A stretch of 64,000 nt of DNA from Zavarzinia marina (GTDB taxonomy: Bacteria > Pseudomonadota > Alphaproteobacteria > Zavarziniales > Zavarziniaceae). The position numbers and the translations under genes were made by a program. The stretch lies in the NCBI RefSeq assembly GCF_021568905.1, contig NZ_JAKGSB010000008.1, positions 34,350 to 98,349 of the forward strand, read 5' to 3'. The notes under the pieces are model-generated. The model searched no databases and had not been told where the DNA came from. It saw only the letters and a list, made by a program, of their open reading frames with translations. The first letter of the stretch is position 1, and each line of letters begins with the position of its first letter. Positions 26,593 to 34,163 of the stretch are shown one piece after another.

Positions 26593-27456
26593 ATGACCAT
26601 TCGCAACCCCGTGGAATGGGGTGCCGATTTCCTGTCGGGCGTGGCCCACGGCATCGGCGCCGCCGGCCACGACATCTATCGCGACGAGGATCGATACGCC
26701 ACCGCCCAGCCGACGATCCGCCGGATCGCCCTGTCGGATCTGGGGGAGGCGCTGCGCCGGGGCTTTCGCGATTTCGCGGCGTGCCGCAGCGACGTCGTCT
26801 TTCTGTGCCTGATCTATCCGGTCATCGGGCTGGTGCTCGGGCGGGCCGCCATGTCGGGCGACCTTCTGCCCATGGTGTTTCCCCTCGCCTCCGGCTTCGC
26901 CCTGATCGGGCCGCTGGCCGGCGTCGGCCTCTACGAGATGAGCCGGCGGCGGGAACAGGGCCTGCCGGTCGACTGGCGCAAGGCCTTCGGCGTGCTGCGC
27001 TCGCCCTCGATCGCCGGCATCGTGCTGCTCGGCGCCCTGCTCGTCCTCGTCTTCTTCGCGTGGCAGTTCGCGGCGCTCGGGATCTATGACGCCACCCTCG
27101 GGCCGGCGGCACCCGAATCGCTTTCGACCTTCCTCGAGGACGTCTTCAACACCTCGGCGGGCCTGACGATGACCGCCGTCGGCATCCTTGTCGGCTTCCT
27201 CTTCGCCCTTCTGGTGCTGACGATCTCGGTCGTATCCTTTCCGATGATGGTGGACCGCCATGTGCGCGTCGACGTCGCGGTGCTGACCTCGATCCGGGCG
27301 GTCGCGGCCAATCCCGTGCCCATGGCGGCCTGGGGCGCCATGGTGGCCGGGCTGCTGCTGCTCGGCACGATTCCCCTGTTCGCCGGCCTGATCGTGGTGT
27401 TGCCGGTGCTCGGCCACGCCACCTGGCATCTCTACCGCCGGGTGGTCGCGCGCTGA
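26593..27456 (+). CDS. DUF2189 integral membrane protein
   Basis: A 287-residue protein with about six hydrophobic segments from residue 56 onward. The pattern RGFRDFAACRSDVVFLCLIYPVIGL, then FPLASGFALIGPLAGVGLYEMSRRRE, is the DUF2189 signature. Family function is unknown and it is common in proteobacteria. The N-terminal ~50 residues are soluble and include DIYRDEDRY. The start has a very strong GGAGG at 9 bases. It stands alone and may have its own promoter in the preceding 436-base gap. It is followed by a long imperfect inverted repeat. Confidence 0.85.
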   Translation: MTIRNPVEWGADFLSGVAHGIGAAGHDIYRDEDRYATAQPTIRRIALSDLGEALRRGFRDFAACRSDVVFLCLIYPVIGLVLGRAAMSGDLLPMVFPLASGFALIGPLAGVGLYEMSRRREQGLPVDWRKAFGVLRSPSIAGIVLLGALLVLVFFAWQFAALGIYDATLGPAAPESLSTFLEDVFNTSAGLTMTAVGILVGFLFALLVLTISVVSFPMMVDRHVRVDVAVLTSIRAVAANPVPMAAWGAMVAGLLLLGTIPLFAGLIVVLPVLGHATWHLYRRVVAR

Positions 27457-27522
27457 ACGGCGGGCGCCCCCGCCGCCGGGAGGCCGCGCACGCGGGCCCT
27501 TGCACCCCGGGCGCCGCCGTTC
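27455..27522 (+). terminator. Long imperfect inverted repeat after the DUF2189 gene
   Basis: GAACGGCG (27455-27462) pairs with CGCCGTTC (27515-27522), extended inward by GGCGCC/GGCGC. It begins at the DUF2189 stop codon. No T-run is present, so this is only a possible terminator. Confidence 0.3.
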
Positions 27523-27574
27523 CACCCTCGCGGTCTGTGACGGACGTTCAGGGAGGCGGCGGTGCCGGCGGGTG

Positions 27575-28033
27575 ATGCGCGGACCATCGACGGGTGAGGA
27601 CATCAGGCCGGTCGGACCGGCGGACCGGGACGAATGGCTGCGCCTGCGCGGCCTGCTGTGGCCCGACGACGGCGACCATGCGGGCGAGATCGACGCCTAT
27701 CTCGCCGCGCCGGTGGCGGGCGCCGTCGTCCTCGTGCTGGAAGTGGCGCCCGGCCGACTCGGCGGTTTCATCGAAATCGCCGAACGCGCCCATGCCGAGG
27801 GCTGCGTCACCTCGCCCGTCGCCTATGTCGAGGGAATCTTCGTCGAGGCGCCGATGCGGCGCCGGGGCGCCGCCCGCCGCCTGGTGGACGCCGGGGCCGA
27901 ATGGGCCCGCGCCGCCGGCCACCGGGAACTCGCCAGCGACGCCTATGCCGACAACCGCACCGGCCGGCGCCTGCATCTCGACGCCGGCTTCGAGGAAGTC
28001 GCGGAAATCACCTGCTTCCGCCTCGCGCTCTAG
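27575..28033 (+). CDS. GNAT acetyltransferase, aminoglycoside 6'-N-acetyltransferase-like
   Basis: A 152-residue GNAT protein that resembles the AAC(6')-Ig/Ih type at every landmark: WLRLRGLLWPDDGD near the N-terminus, TSPVAYVEGIFVEAP in the middle, the acetyl-CoA loop RRRGAAR, and ELASDAYADN with a final GFEEVAEITCF. That family acetylates the 6'-amino group of aminoglycosides. Chromosomal copies in environmental bacteria often have another or unknown natural substrate, so resistance cannot be assumed. The start at ATG 27575 is not backed by a good ribosome site. The next small gene starts 33 bases downstream. Confidence 0.8.
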   Translation: MRGPSTGEDIRPVGPADRDEWLRLRGLLWPDDGDHAGEIDAYLAAPVAGAVVLVLEVAPGRLGGFIEIAERAHAEGCVTSPVAYVEGIFVEAPMRRRGAARRLVDAGAEWARAAGHRELASDAYADNRTGRRLHLDAGFEEVAEITCFRLAL

Positions 28034-28066
28034 GCGCCGGGCCAACCGACAATTCGAGGAAACCCC

Positions 28067-28228
28067 ATGGCACAGCCCCTTCGAAAGCCCCAGGAGCAAA
28101 ACGACCCGAGAGCCCGGCAGCGCCTGCGCTTCATGTCGCGCCTGCGCCTGATCCTGCTCGTCGTGGTGTCCCTCGCCATCCTGCTGCGCATCGGCCTCGA
28201 CGCCGGCCAGGAATACGGCTGGTGGTGA
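28067..28228 (+). CDS. Small single-helix membrane protein, 53 residues
   Basis: Begins MAQPLRKPQEQNDPRARQRL with a very basic, polar N-terminus and has one hydrophobic helix (LRLILLVVVSLAILLRIGL, about 27-45), ending GQEYGWW. GAGGAAA stands 6 bases before the ATG. Topology is predicted N-in by the positive charges. No family is recognised. It follows the acetyltransferase gene by 33 bases and may share its transcript. It is too short to judge by coding statistics. The ribosome site and helix are the support. Confidence 0.6.
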   Translation: MAQPLRKPQEQNDPRARQRLRFMSRLRLILLVVVSLAILLRIGLDAGQEYGWW

Positions 28229-28280
28229 TGGGCGGGGGGCGGCGCCCATTGTCCGCCGGCCGCACGAGGCCTAGACTTTG

Positions 28281-28297
28281 TCAGTACATTCTCAGTA
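28281..28297. promoter_or_regulatory. Direct-repeat operator candidate of the parD/parE pair
   Basis: TCAGTA occurs at 28281-28286 and 28292-28297, one helical turn apart, in the 13 bases before the antitoxin gene's start. Ribbon-helix-helix antitoxins bind such paired half-sites and repress their own operon. Confidence 0.45.
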
Positions 28298-28309
28298 TGG
28301 GGCGATGCC

Positions 28310-28591
28310 ATGACAAAGGAAGCCGTCTTCACCATGAAGCTGGAGCCTGAACTTCGCGCCGCCTTCATGACGGCAGCCGCGAGCGAAGACCGGCCGGCAT
28401 CGCAGGTGGTGCGGGAATTGATGCGCCGCTACATCGAGGAGCGGCGCCAAGCCCACGAGTACGACGACTTTCTGCGCGGCAAGGTCGAAGCCGGACGAGC
28501 CGACATAGCTGCTGGCCGGCATCGCGCCCAGGAGGATGTCGAGGCTGATTTCGCGGCATTGAGGGCTGCGGCCCTGAATAAGGATCAATGA
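28310..28591 (+). CDS. ParD-like ribbon-helix-helix antitoxin
   Basis: A 93-residue protein whose N-terminus (AVFTMKLEPELRAAFMTAA) is a ribbon-helix-helix DNA-binding fold, followed by a charged helical region (VVRELMRRYIEERRQAHEYDDF) and a C-terminal toxin-binding segment rich in A and E (DVEADFAALRA). Such antitoxins neutralise a ParE/RelE partner and repress the operon. The partner gene begins 6 bases downstream but is frameshifted. A direct-repeat operator candidate lies just before the start. An intact antitoxin beside a broken toxin is a common late stage of decay. Confidence 0.85.
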   Translation: MTKEAVFTMKLEPELRAAFMTAAASEDRPASQVVRELMRRYIEERRQAHEYDDFLRGKVEAGRADIAAGRHRAQEDVEADFAALRAAALNKDQ

Positions 28592-28597
28592 CCGCGC

Positions 28598-28881
28598 TTG
28601 AAAGTCCGTTGGGCAGCGGCGGCGGAGGCTGATCGCGCAGCGATCTTCCGCCATATCCTCGCAGAGGATCCTTTGGCGGCCATTCGCATGGACGACGCGT
28701 TCACCACCGCCGCCGGACGGCCGGCCGACCACCCCATGCTGGGCATGCCGGGATCGATCGCCGGCACACGCGAGCTGATCCCCATGCAAGCCATCGTCTG
28801 GTCTATGAGGTAGACGGCGACACCGTGCTGATTCTGGCGCTGGTGCATACAGCCCGACTTTGGCCCCCGGACCGGCGCTAG
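28598..28881 (+). pseudogene. ParE-family toxin gene, frameshifted
   Basis: From a TTG at 28598 the frame reads KVRWAAAAEADRAAIFRHIL and onward like ParE, up to GSIAGTRELIP near codon 61, then shifts to a different phase and stops at 28813. In the other phase the family ending continues: HRLVYEVDGDTVLILALVHT, then ARLWPP, to a stop at 28881. The shift falls in a run of four C at 28780-28783, where five C would restore the frame. ParE toxins inhibit DNA gyrase, and the C-terminal strand is needed for activity. A single-base error in the assembly at a C-run is an equally good explanation. No ATG start exists in this frame. Confidence 0.8.
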
Positions 28882-28944
28882 GCCGCAAATCTGTTGATCA
28901 ACCGCTGATCACGGCCGGCAGACACTGAGATTTTGAGAGAAATC

Positions 28945-29019
28945 TGGAGCGGGCGATGGGATTCGAACCCACGACCCCAACCTTGGCAAGGTTGTGCTCT
29001 ACCCCTGAGCTACGCCCGC
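28945..29019 (-). tRNA. tRNA-Gly (anticodon GCC)
   Basis: A 75-base tRNA with CCA encoded. Acceptor GCGGGCG/CGCCCGC, D-arm GCTC/GAGC, anticodon stem CAACC/GGTTG with loop TTGCCAA (anticodon GCC), and T-arm GTGGGTTCGAATCCCAT all fit. Upstream on the minus strand lies a good promoter. Confidence 0.97.
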
Positions 29020-29095
29020 TCGGCGTTCGCGATGTAATGCGCGGCGTTGCATGGGGTGGCTGTTCGCCGGAACGCCGCATCGCGTCGAGGCCGGC

Positions 29096-29123
29096 ACTAT
29101 ACGCAGGCGATCGATCTTTGCAA
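29096..29123 (-). promoter_or_regulatory. Promoter of tRNA-Gly
   Basis: On the minus strand TTGCAA (29118-29123) and TATAGT (complement at 29096-29101) are 16 bases apart, about 75 bases before the tRNA. Both hexamers are close to consensus. Confidence 0.55.
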
Positions 29124-29136
29124 GCATGTTTTTTTC

Positions 29137-29161
29137 GGCCCCGTTCCGCTATGACGGGGCC
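29137..29161 (+). other. Hairpin abutting the start codon of the deacylase gene
   Basis: GGCCCCGT (29137-29144) pairs with ACGGGGCC (29154-29161) around a 9-base loop. The 3' arm ends immediately before the ATG at 29162 and covers the only Shine-Dalgarno-like sequence (ACGGGG). It may restrict translation initiation. Confidence 0.5.
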
Positions 29162-29725
29162 ATGGCCCTGACCGATACCGAACTGCTGGCCCAGCTCGAC
29201 GCGCTCGGCATTCCGCACCGCACCGTCGCCCATGAGGCGGCCCATACGGTGGAGGAGGCCCGGCGCCATCGCGGCACCCTGCCCGGCGGACACGCCAAGA
29301 ACCTCTTTCTGAAGGACCGCAAGGGCGGCTTCTGGCTGGTGGTGGCCGAGGAGGAGGTGCGGGTCGACATCACCGCGATCGAGAAGCACCTGGGGGCGCC
29401 GCGCCTCTCCTTCGCCAGCGCCGAGGCCATGGTGGCCCTGCTGGGGGTGGAGCCGGGCTCGGTCACGCCCTTCGCGCTCGCCAACGAATCGGCGGCCGAC
29501 GTGCGTCTCGTGCTCGACAGCGGGCTGGCGGCGCTGGATCCGCTGAATTTCCATCCGCTGCGCAACGACCGGACGACGGCGATCGGGCGCGACGATTTCC
29601 TGCGCTTTCTCGAGGCGGTGGGCCATGCCCCGGTCATGGTCGACGTCGCGGCCGTGGCGGCGGCCCGGGCCGCGGCCCGCGCGGCGAGGGAAGGGGGCAC
29701 GGCAAGGCCGGAAGACGGGGCCTGA
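29162..29725 (+). CDS. Prolyl-tRNA editing deacylase, ProXp-ala/PrdX-like
   Basis: A 187-residue member of the YbaK/ProX editing superfamily. Landmarks are the GGHAKNLFLKDRKG region (the conserved lysine in KNLFL), LSFASAEAMVALLGVEPGSVTPFAL, and the final NFHPLRNDRTTAIGRDD. This pattern matches ProXp-ala/PrdX, which hydrolyse mischarged Ala-tRNA-Pro. It fits cells whose prolyl-tRNA synthetase lacks the INS editing domain. The C-terminus is alanine-rich. The start has no good ribosome site, and what there is lies inside a hairpin. It follows a strongly transcribed tRNA-Gly gene on the opposite strand. Confidence 0.87.
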   Translation: MALTDTELLAQLDALGIPHRTVAHEAAHTVEEARRHRGTLPGGHAKNLFLKDRKGGFWLVVAEEEVRVDITAIEKHLGAPRLSFASAEAMVALLGVEPGSVTPFALANESAADVRLVLDSGLAALDPLNFHPLRNDRTTAIGRDDFLRFLEAVGHAPVMVDVAAVAAARAAARAAREGGTARPEDGA

Positions 29726-29917
29726 CCGGCGATCCGCGTTCCTGCATCGAAGGGCTGCGCGCCATGGCTTGCCTTCTCGGCCGCTTCGACCAATTTATGG
29801 GGGGACGGAAGGCACGGGCCGATCAGGGCGCCGTGCCCCAATGAACGAACAACGGCCCGCCGATGGCGCGGGCAGGCGGCGGTGTCGCGCCGCCCACAAC
29901 GGACGGATGGGAATTCT

Positions 29918-30853
29918 ATGGAAACCCTCATCGGACAGGCCCCCGCGGGCGGCCCCTCGGGCCAGGGCCCGGGCGCCTCGGACCTGATCAAGGACAGCGG
30001 CCTCGCCACCTTCCGCGAGGATGTCCTCGAAGCTTCGCGCCAGGTGCCGGTCATCGTCGATTTCTGGGCGCCCTGGTGCGGGCCCTGCCGCCAGCTGGGC
30101 CCGGCGCTGGAAAAGGCGGTCATGGCCGCCGGCGGCGCCGTGCGCATGGTGAAGATCGACGTCGACCAGAACCCCGAGATCGCGGGCCAGATGCGCATCC
30201 AGTCGATCCCGGCGGTCTATGCCTTCTTCCAGGGCCAGCCCGTGGACGGCTTCCAGGGCGCCCTGCCCGACAGCCAGGTGAAGGCCTTCGTCGACCGCCT
30301 GGTGAAGATGTCCGGCGGCGTCACCCCCGTCGACGAGGTGATGGAATTCGCCCGCACGGCGCTGGCGGAGGGCCGGCTGGACGACGCCGAGGCGGGCTTC
30401 GCCGAAGTCCTCCAGGCCGAGGAGCAGCATGCGGGCGCCCTTGCCGGTCTCGCCAAGATCGCCGTCGCGCGCGGCGCGCTCGAGGATGCCGACGAATTCC
30501 TGGCCGCCGTGCCCGAGGAGAAGGAGAACGACGCCGAGGTCGCCGGTGCCCGCGCCGCCCTGGCCCTGGCGCGCGAGGCGGCCGGGGCGGACGGTGACCT
30601 GGCCCCGCTGCAGGCGGCGGTCGAGGCCGATCCGGCCGATCACCAGGCCCGTTTCGACCTCGCGGTCGGGCTTCATGCCGCCGGCCGCATCGATGCCGCG
30701 GTCGACCAGCTTCTGGAAATCGTGAAGCGCGACCGCAAATGGAACGACGAGGCGGCGCGCAAGCAGTTGGTCAAACTGTTCGATGCGCTGGGCTTCGACG
30801 ATCCCATCGCCATGGATGGACGGCGGCGCCTGTCGTCGATCCTGTTCGCCTAG
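29918..30853 (+). CDS. Thioredoxin-fold co-chaperone (CnoX/YbbN type)
   Basis: A 311-residue protein: an N-terminal thioredoxin domain with WCGPC at C54/C57 (APWCGPCRQLGPAL) and the cis-proline SIPAVYAFF, followed by a C-terminal TPR-like helical region (AEAGFAEVLQAEEQHAGALA, AALALARE and so on). This is the layout of CnoX (YbbN), which holds unfolded proteins for GroEL, particularly under oxidative stress. E. coli CnoX has lost the first cysteine, whereas this copy keeps both, so redox activity is likely. The start is set at ATG 29918. An upstream ATG at 29882 extends it with a basic tail. It is the first gene of a four-gene operon. Confidence 0.88.
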   Translation: METLIGQAPAGGPSGQGPGASDLIKDSGLATFREDVLEASRQVPVIVDFWAPWCGPCRQLGPALEKAVMAAGGAVRMVKIDVDQNPEIAGQMRIQSIPAVYAFFQGQPVDGFQGALPDSQVKAFVDRLVKMSGGVTPVDEVMEFARTALAEGRLDDAEAGFAEVLQAEEQHAGALAGLAKIAVARGALEDADEFLAAVPEEKENDAEVAGARAALALAREAAGADGDLAPLQAAVEADPADHQARFDLAVGLHAAGRIDAAVDQLLEIVKRDRKWNDEAARKQLVKLFDALGFDDPIAMDGRRRLSSILFA

Positions 30854-30882
30854 GCATGTCGGGTCTTCCGGGAGACAGCGGC

Positions 30883-31533
30883 ATGATCGGGCTCGACGAG
30901 CTGCCGCGCATCGTGCCGATCTTCCCCCTGACGGGGGTTCTGCTGCTGCCGCGCGCGCGCCTGCCGCTGAACATCTTCGAGCCGCGCTATCTGGCCATGG
31001 TGCGCGACGCCCTGGCCGGACCGCGCCTGATCGGCATGGTCCAGCCGCTGGAGCCGAACGACGCCGCCGCCGAGCCGGAAGTGTTCCCGATCGGCTGCCT
31101 CGGCAAGATCACCTCGTTCTCCGAGACGGACGACGGCCGCTTCCTCATCACCCTGACCGGCATCCTGCGCTTCCGGATCGAGGAGGAGATGACGCGCATC
31201 ACCCCCTATCGTCAGGTCGCGGCCGATTATGCCCCCTATCTCGAGGATCTGACGCCGCCTTCCGACGCGGAGGAGGTGAACCGCCGCCGCCTCGCCCCGG
31301 CCCTGAAGTCCTATCTCGAACTGCATGGCCTGGCCGCCGACTGGCAGGCGATCGAGAAAGCCCCGGCCGAGACCCTGGTGAATGCGCTCGCCATGATCTG
31401 CCCCTTCAGCCCGGCAGAGAAACAGGCGCTCCTCGAAGCCGGCGACATCGCGGCGCGGGCCGAGACCATGATCACCCTTCTCGAAATGGCGCTGGCCGCG
31501 CGCACCGGCGGGCCCGAGACGCCGCTGCAATAG
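30883..31533 (+). CDS. LON substrate-binding-domain protein
   Basis: A 216-residue protein consisting of the N-terminal substrate-binding domain of Lon without the ATPase and protease parts. IPRIVPIFPLTGVLLLPRARLPLNIFEPRYLAMVRDAL is characteristic (about residues 7-45 here). These stand-alone proteins are conserved in alphaproteobacteria next to the thioredoxin-like and Trm112-like genes. Function is unproven and a chaperone-like role is suspected. The ATG at 30883 was chosen over 30856, because GGGAG stands 8 bases before it. The gap to the previous stop is 29 bases. Confidence 0.87.
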   Translation: MIGLDELPRIVPIFPLTGVLLLPRARLPLNIFEPRYLAMVRDALAGPRLIGMVQPLEPNDAAAEPEVFPIGCLGKITSFSETDDGRFLITLTGILRFRIEEEMTRITPYRQVAADYAPYLEDLTPPSDAEEVNRRRLAPALKSYLELHGLAADWQAIEKAPAETLVNALAMICPFSPAEKQALLEAGDIAARAETMITLLEMALAARTGGPETPLQ

Positions 31534-31566
31534 GCGCCGGACGGCGCGGAACGGACGACCCTGCCC

Positions 31567-31839
31567 ATGAGCGACCCCCAAGAGAGCCCCCCCCAGGCGA
31601 GCCCCCTCCAGGCCCCGGAGACCGAAACCGCCGACAGGAAGGCGGCGCGGAACGCGGTCGACCCGAAGCTGCTGGAAATCCTGATCTGCCCGGCTTCGCG
31701 CAAGCCCCTGCGCTATGACCGCGAGCGCAACGAGCTGATCTCGGACGCCGCCCGCCTCGCCTATCCGATCCGCGACGGCGTGCCGATCATGCTGATCGGG
31801 GAAGCGCGCAATCTGGACGATTCGGAAGTCGAGGCGTGA
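31567..31839 (+). CDS. Trm112-family protein
   Basis: A 90-residue protein. The core is [47 protein letters not shown], the usual single-domain Trm112 in bacteria, whose members are thought to support methyltransferases or lipid-linked enzymes. The zinc cysteine pair is reduced here to ICPASRKPL, so zinc binding is doubtful. An N-terminal ~30 residues ([17 protein letters not shown]) is low-complexity, unlike most relatives. The stop overlaps the first copy of the 15-bp repeat at the next gene's start. Confidence 0.88.
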   Translation: MSDPQESPPQASPLQAPETETADRKAARNAVDPKLLEILICPASRKPLRYDRERNELISDAARLAYPIRDGVPIMLIGEARNLDDSEVEA

Positions 31840-31910
31840 GCGGACGGGGCGTGAGCGGACGGGGCGTGAGCGGACGGGGCGTGAGCGGACGGGGCGTGAG
31901 CGAACGGGGC
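31836..31910 (+). repeat. 15-bp tandem repeat at the DUF971 start
   Basis: Four exact copies of GTGAGCGGACGGGGC (31836-31895) are followed by one copy with a single change (31896-31910) and a partial sixth (GTGAGCGAA). The array overlaps the stop of the Trm112 gene, is in frame with DUF971 and encodes repeats of VSGRG. Every copy offers a GTG start codon. Copy number can change by slippage. Confidence 0.9.
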
Positions 31911-32267
31911 GTGAGCGAAGCGCCCTGGCCGCTGGAACTGCGGGTCCGGCGCGAGGATCGCCTGCTGGAGATCGACTGGTCGGACGGGCGGCGCGACCGC
32001 CTGCCCGCCGAGATGCTGCGGGTCGAAAGCCCGTCGGCCGAGGTCCAGGGCCATGGCGGCGAGACCAAGAAGATCGTCGCCGGCAAACGCATGGTGGCGA
32101 TCGTCGGGGCGGAGGCGGTCGGCAATTACGCCGTGCGCCTGATCTTCGACGACGGCCACGACAGCGGCCTCTATACCTGGGAAGCGCTGCGCCGCTTCGG
32201 CACCGATCAGGCGCGGATCTTCGCGGATTATCTGGCGGCGCTGGAAAAGCGCGGCCTGTCCCGCTGA
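31836..32267 (+). CDS. DUF971 domain protein, repeat-extended N-terminus
   Basis: A 143-residue protein if read from the first GTG. The DUF971 domain begins at [19 protein letters not shown] and continues with [49 protein letters not shown]. The family is related to the N-terminal part of gamma-butyrobetaine hydroxylase, and some members are linked to iron-sulfur or molybdenum cofactor proteins. The first ~28 residues are the VSGRG repeats and are foreign to the family. The true start is likely one of the later GTGs (31896 or 31911). It is the last gene of the CnoX/LON/Trm112 operon. Confidence 0.85.
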   Translation: MSGRGVSGRGVSGRGVSGRGVSERGVSEAPWPLELRVRREDRLLEIDWSDGRRDRLPAEMLRVESPSAEVQGHGGETKKIVAGKRMVAIVGAEAVGNYAVRLIFDDGHDSGLYTWEALRRFGTDQARIFADYLAALEKRGLSR

Positions 32268-32271
32268 GGGA

Positions 32272-32769
32272 TCAGCCGGCGTCGGCCCGGATGTGGCGGT
32301 CGAAGACGCGGAAGCCCGCATGGGCATAGGTGGCGATCGCCTTCGGGTGATCGAAATTGTCGGTATGGAGCCAGACCCGCTCCGTCGGGCCGGACCAGAT
32401 CCGGGCGAGCGCGACATGGAGCAGGTAGGGGCCGAGGCCCCGGCCCTGCAGGCTGGGCACCAGGCCGAAATGGGTGAGCTGCACCTCCGCCCCGCCGACG
32501 CCGGTGAATTCGCAGAAACCGCCGGCAATTCCCGTCAGGCGCAGCACATAGACATGATTGGCGGGATCGGCCAGGAAGGCGTCCAGGGCCTCCGCCGACA
32601 GGGTCAGGCGGTCGTCCCAGCGCAGCGGATCGCCCACGGCGCGATAGAGCTGGAGATATTCCGCGCGCGACGGCACTTCCCGGCGCACGGTGGCGCAGGT
32701 CGGCGCGCACGGCTGGATCCCGCGCGGCGGTGCCAGCATCTCCATATAGGTGACGACCAGTCGGTGCAT
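32272..32769 (-). CDS. GNAT-family N-acetyltransferase
   Basis: A 165-residue protein with the GNAT fold. The acetyl-CoA binding loop is VPSLQGRGLGPYLLHVALARIW near residue 107, followed by TERVWLHTDNFDHPKAIATYAHAGFRVFDRHI. This segment resembles small-molecule N-acetyltransferases close to the RimI and MarR-GNAT groups. The substrate is unknown. The ATG at 32769 has GAAGGA nearby, while the longer frame to 32880 is cysteine/proline-rich and shadow-like. It is convergent with DUF971, 4 bases apart, and lies downstream of the Bcr/CflA permease on the same strand. Confidence 0.82.
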   Translation of the reverse strand: MHRLVVTYMEMLAPPRGIQPCAPTCATVRREVPSRAEYLQLYRAVGDPLRWDDRLTLSAEALDAFLADPANHVYVLRLTGIAGGFCEFTGVGGAEVQLTHFGLVPSLQGRGLGPYLLHVALARIWSGPTERVWLHTDNFDHPKAIATYAHAGFRVFDRHIRADAG

Positions 32770-32951
32770 GTCCTTCGAGCCCGATGCTGTCGCGGGGGCA
32801 CACGCGCGGCCGCCGGAAGCATTTGTGACAGGGGGAAGCGATGAAACGGGAAAGCCTGGGTGACACCGCCATCGTATCACGACGCGCGCGCCCTGAGCAC
32901 CGCTTCAATCGCCGATGGGAAGATCCGCGCCCGGTTTTTTCATCCGCGCCC

Positions 32952-34163
32952 TCACGGCCGCCGGTTCGAGGCGAAGCGAAAGGCGATCTGGGCGACGACG
33001 CAGGCGATCGCCAGCACCAGCGCCGCCGACAGCGCCGGGCTGCCGAGAGCGGCGAGCGCGGCGCAGAGCGCGCCGACCGCCATCTGCACGCTGCCGTAGA
33101 GACCGGAGGCGGAGCCGACGGCGGCGGGATCGACGCCGAGCGCGCGCGTCATCGCCGCCGGCGAGGCGATTCCCATGCCCAGCGTGAAGAGCGACAGCGC
33201 GCCGACCACCAGCGGCACAGATAGCCCATCGGCGAGGACCGCCCCCAGGAAGACGAAGGCGGCCAAGGCCGACAGGCCGTTGCCATAGGCCAGCATCAGC
33301 CGCGCCTCGATCCGCGAGACGAGGATGGAGGCGAGCACGCTGCCGATCCAGATCCCGAGGATCAGCAGCGCCAGATAGATCCCGACCTCGACCGGCGGGC
33401 GGCCCAATTCATGGACGAAGACGAAGGGCGCCGCCGCGACATAGGCATAGACCGAGGTGGTGGCGCAGGCCCCGCCCAGCGCATAGGCCAGGAAGGCGGG
33501 GGATTTCAGGAGACGCCCGTAGTTGCGCGCCACGGCGCCGGCCCCGCCCGGCGCGGCCGTCACGGTCTCGGGCACCAGGCGCCAGGTCAGCAGCAGATTG
33601 ACGACGCCGAGACCGCCCATCAGCCAGAACAGCGCGCGCCAGCCGGCGGAATCGGCGATGACGCCGCCGATCAGGGGCGCGACGCCGGGGCCGAGGGTGA
33701 CCATGAGGTTCATCAGGGCGAGGCGCCGCGCCGTGTCGCCCTCGCCCGCGGTGTCGCGTACCATCGCCCGCCCGAGCACGAGCCCGGCACAGCCGCCGAG
33801 AGCCTGGAACAGGCGCGCCGCGATCAAGGTGTCGACGTCGGGCGCGAAGGCGGCGAAGAGGCCGGCGGCGGTATAGAGCGCCAGTCCCGCCATCAGCACG
33901 GGCCGGCGCCCGAAACGATCGGACAGCGGGCCATAGAGGAGCTGGCCGACGGCGAGCCCGGCGATATAGAGGCTGATCGTCATCTGCATCGCCGAGGCGG
34001 GCGCGCCCAGATCGGCCCCGGCCACGGTCAGCGCCGGCACGAAGACATGCATGGCGACCGTGCCGCTGAAGGTCAGCAGCGCCAGCAGCCAGAGCGGGGC
34101 CGTCGGCCGTCCGGCCCCCCGGCTCGCCGATGTCGGGGGCGGCGCCTTCGCGGTATCGGTCAT
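32952..34163 (-). CDS. MFS transporter, Bcr/CflA-type drug efflux
   Basis: A 403-residue twelve-helix permease with the DHA1 motif A, YGPLSDRFGRRPVLMAGLALYT near residue 66, and the Bcr/CflA-like GRAMVRDTAGEGDTARRLALMNLMVTLGPGVAPLIGG region. Relatives export bicyclomycin, sulfonamides, chloramphenicol or nothing measurable, so the substrate is open. The ATG at 34163 is taken as the start because the sequence before it does not look like a membrane-protein N-terminus. No clear ribosome site is seen. Upstream is a 328-base gap with two short direct repeats. Confidence 0.86.
   Translation of the reverse strand: MTDTAKAPPPTSASRGAGRPTAPLWLLALLTFSGTVAMHVFVPALTVAGADLGAPASAMQMTISLYIAGLAVGQLLYGPLSDRFGRRPVLMAGLALYTAAGLFAAFAPDVDTLIAARLFQALGGCAGLVLGRAMVRDTAGEGDTARRLALMNLMVTLGPGVAPLIGGVIADSAGWRALFWLMGGLGVVNLLLTWRLVPETVTAAPGGAGAVARNYGRLLKSPAFLAYALGGACATTSVYAYVAAAPFVFVHELGRPPVEVGIYLALLILGIWIGSVLASILVSRIEARLMLAYGNGLSALAAFVFLGAVLADGLSVPLVVGALSLFTLGMGIASPAAMTRALGVDPAAVGSASGLYGSVQMAVGALCAALAALGSPALSAALVLAIACVVAQIAFRFASNRRP

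Noticed and set aside
28588..28650. ATG at 28588 as start of the ParE gene
   Set aside because: This ATG is in another frame and stops after about 14 codons. The homologous frame starts at TTG 28598.
32841..33224. Plus-strand frame between the GNAT and MFS genes
   Set aside because: Mostly antisense to the 3' part of the MFS gene, with arginine-rich shadow composition.
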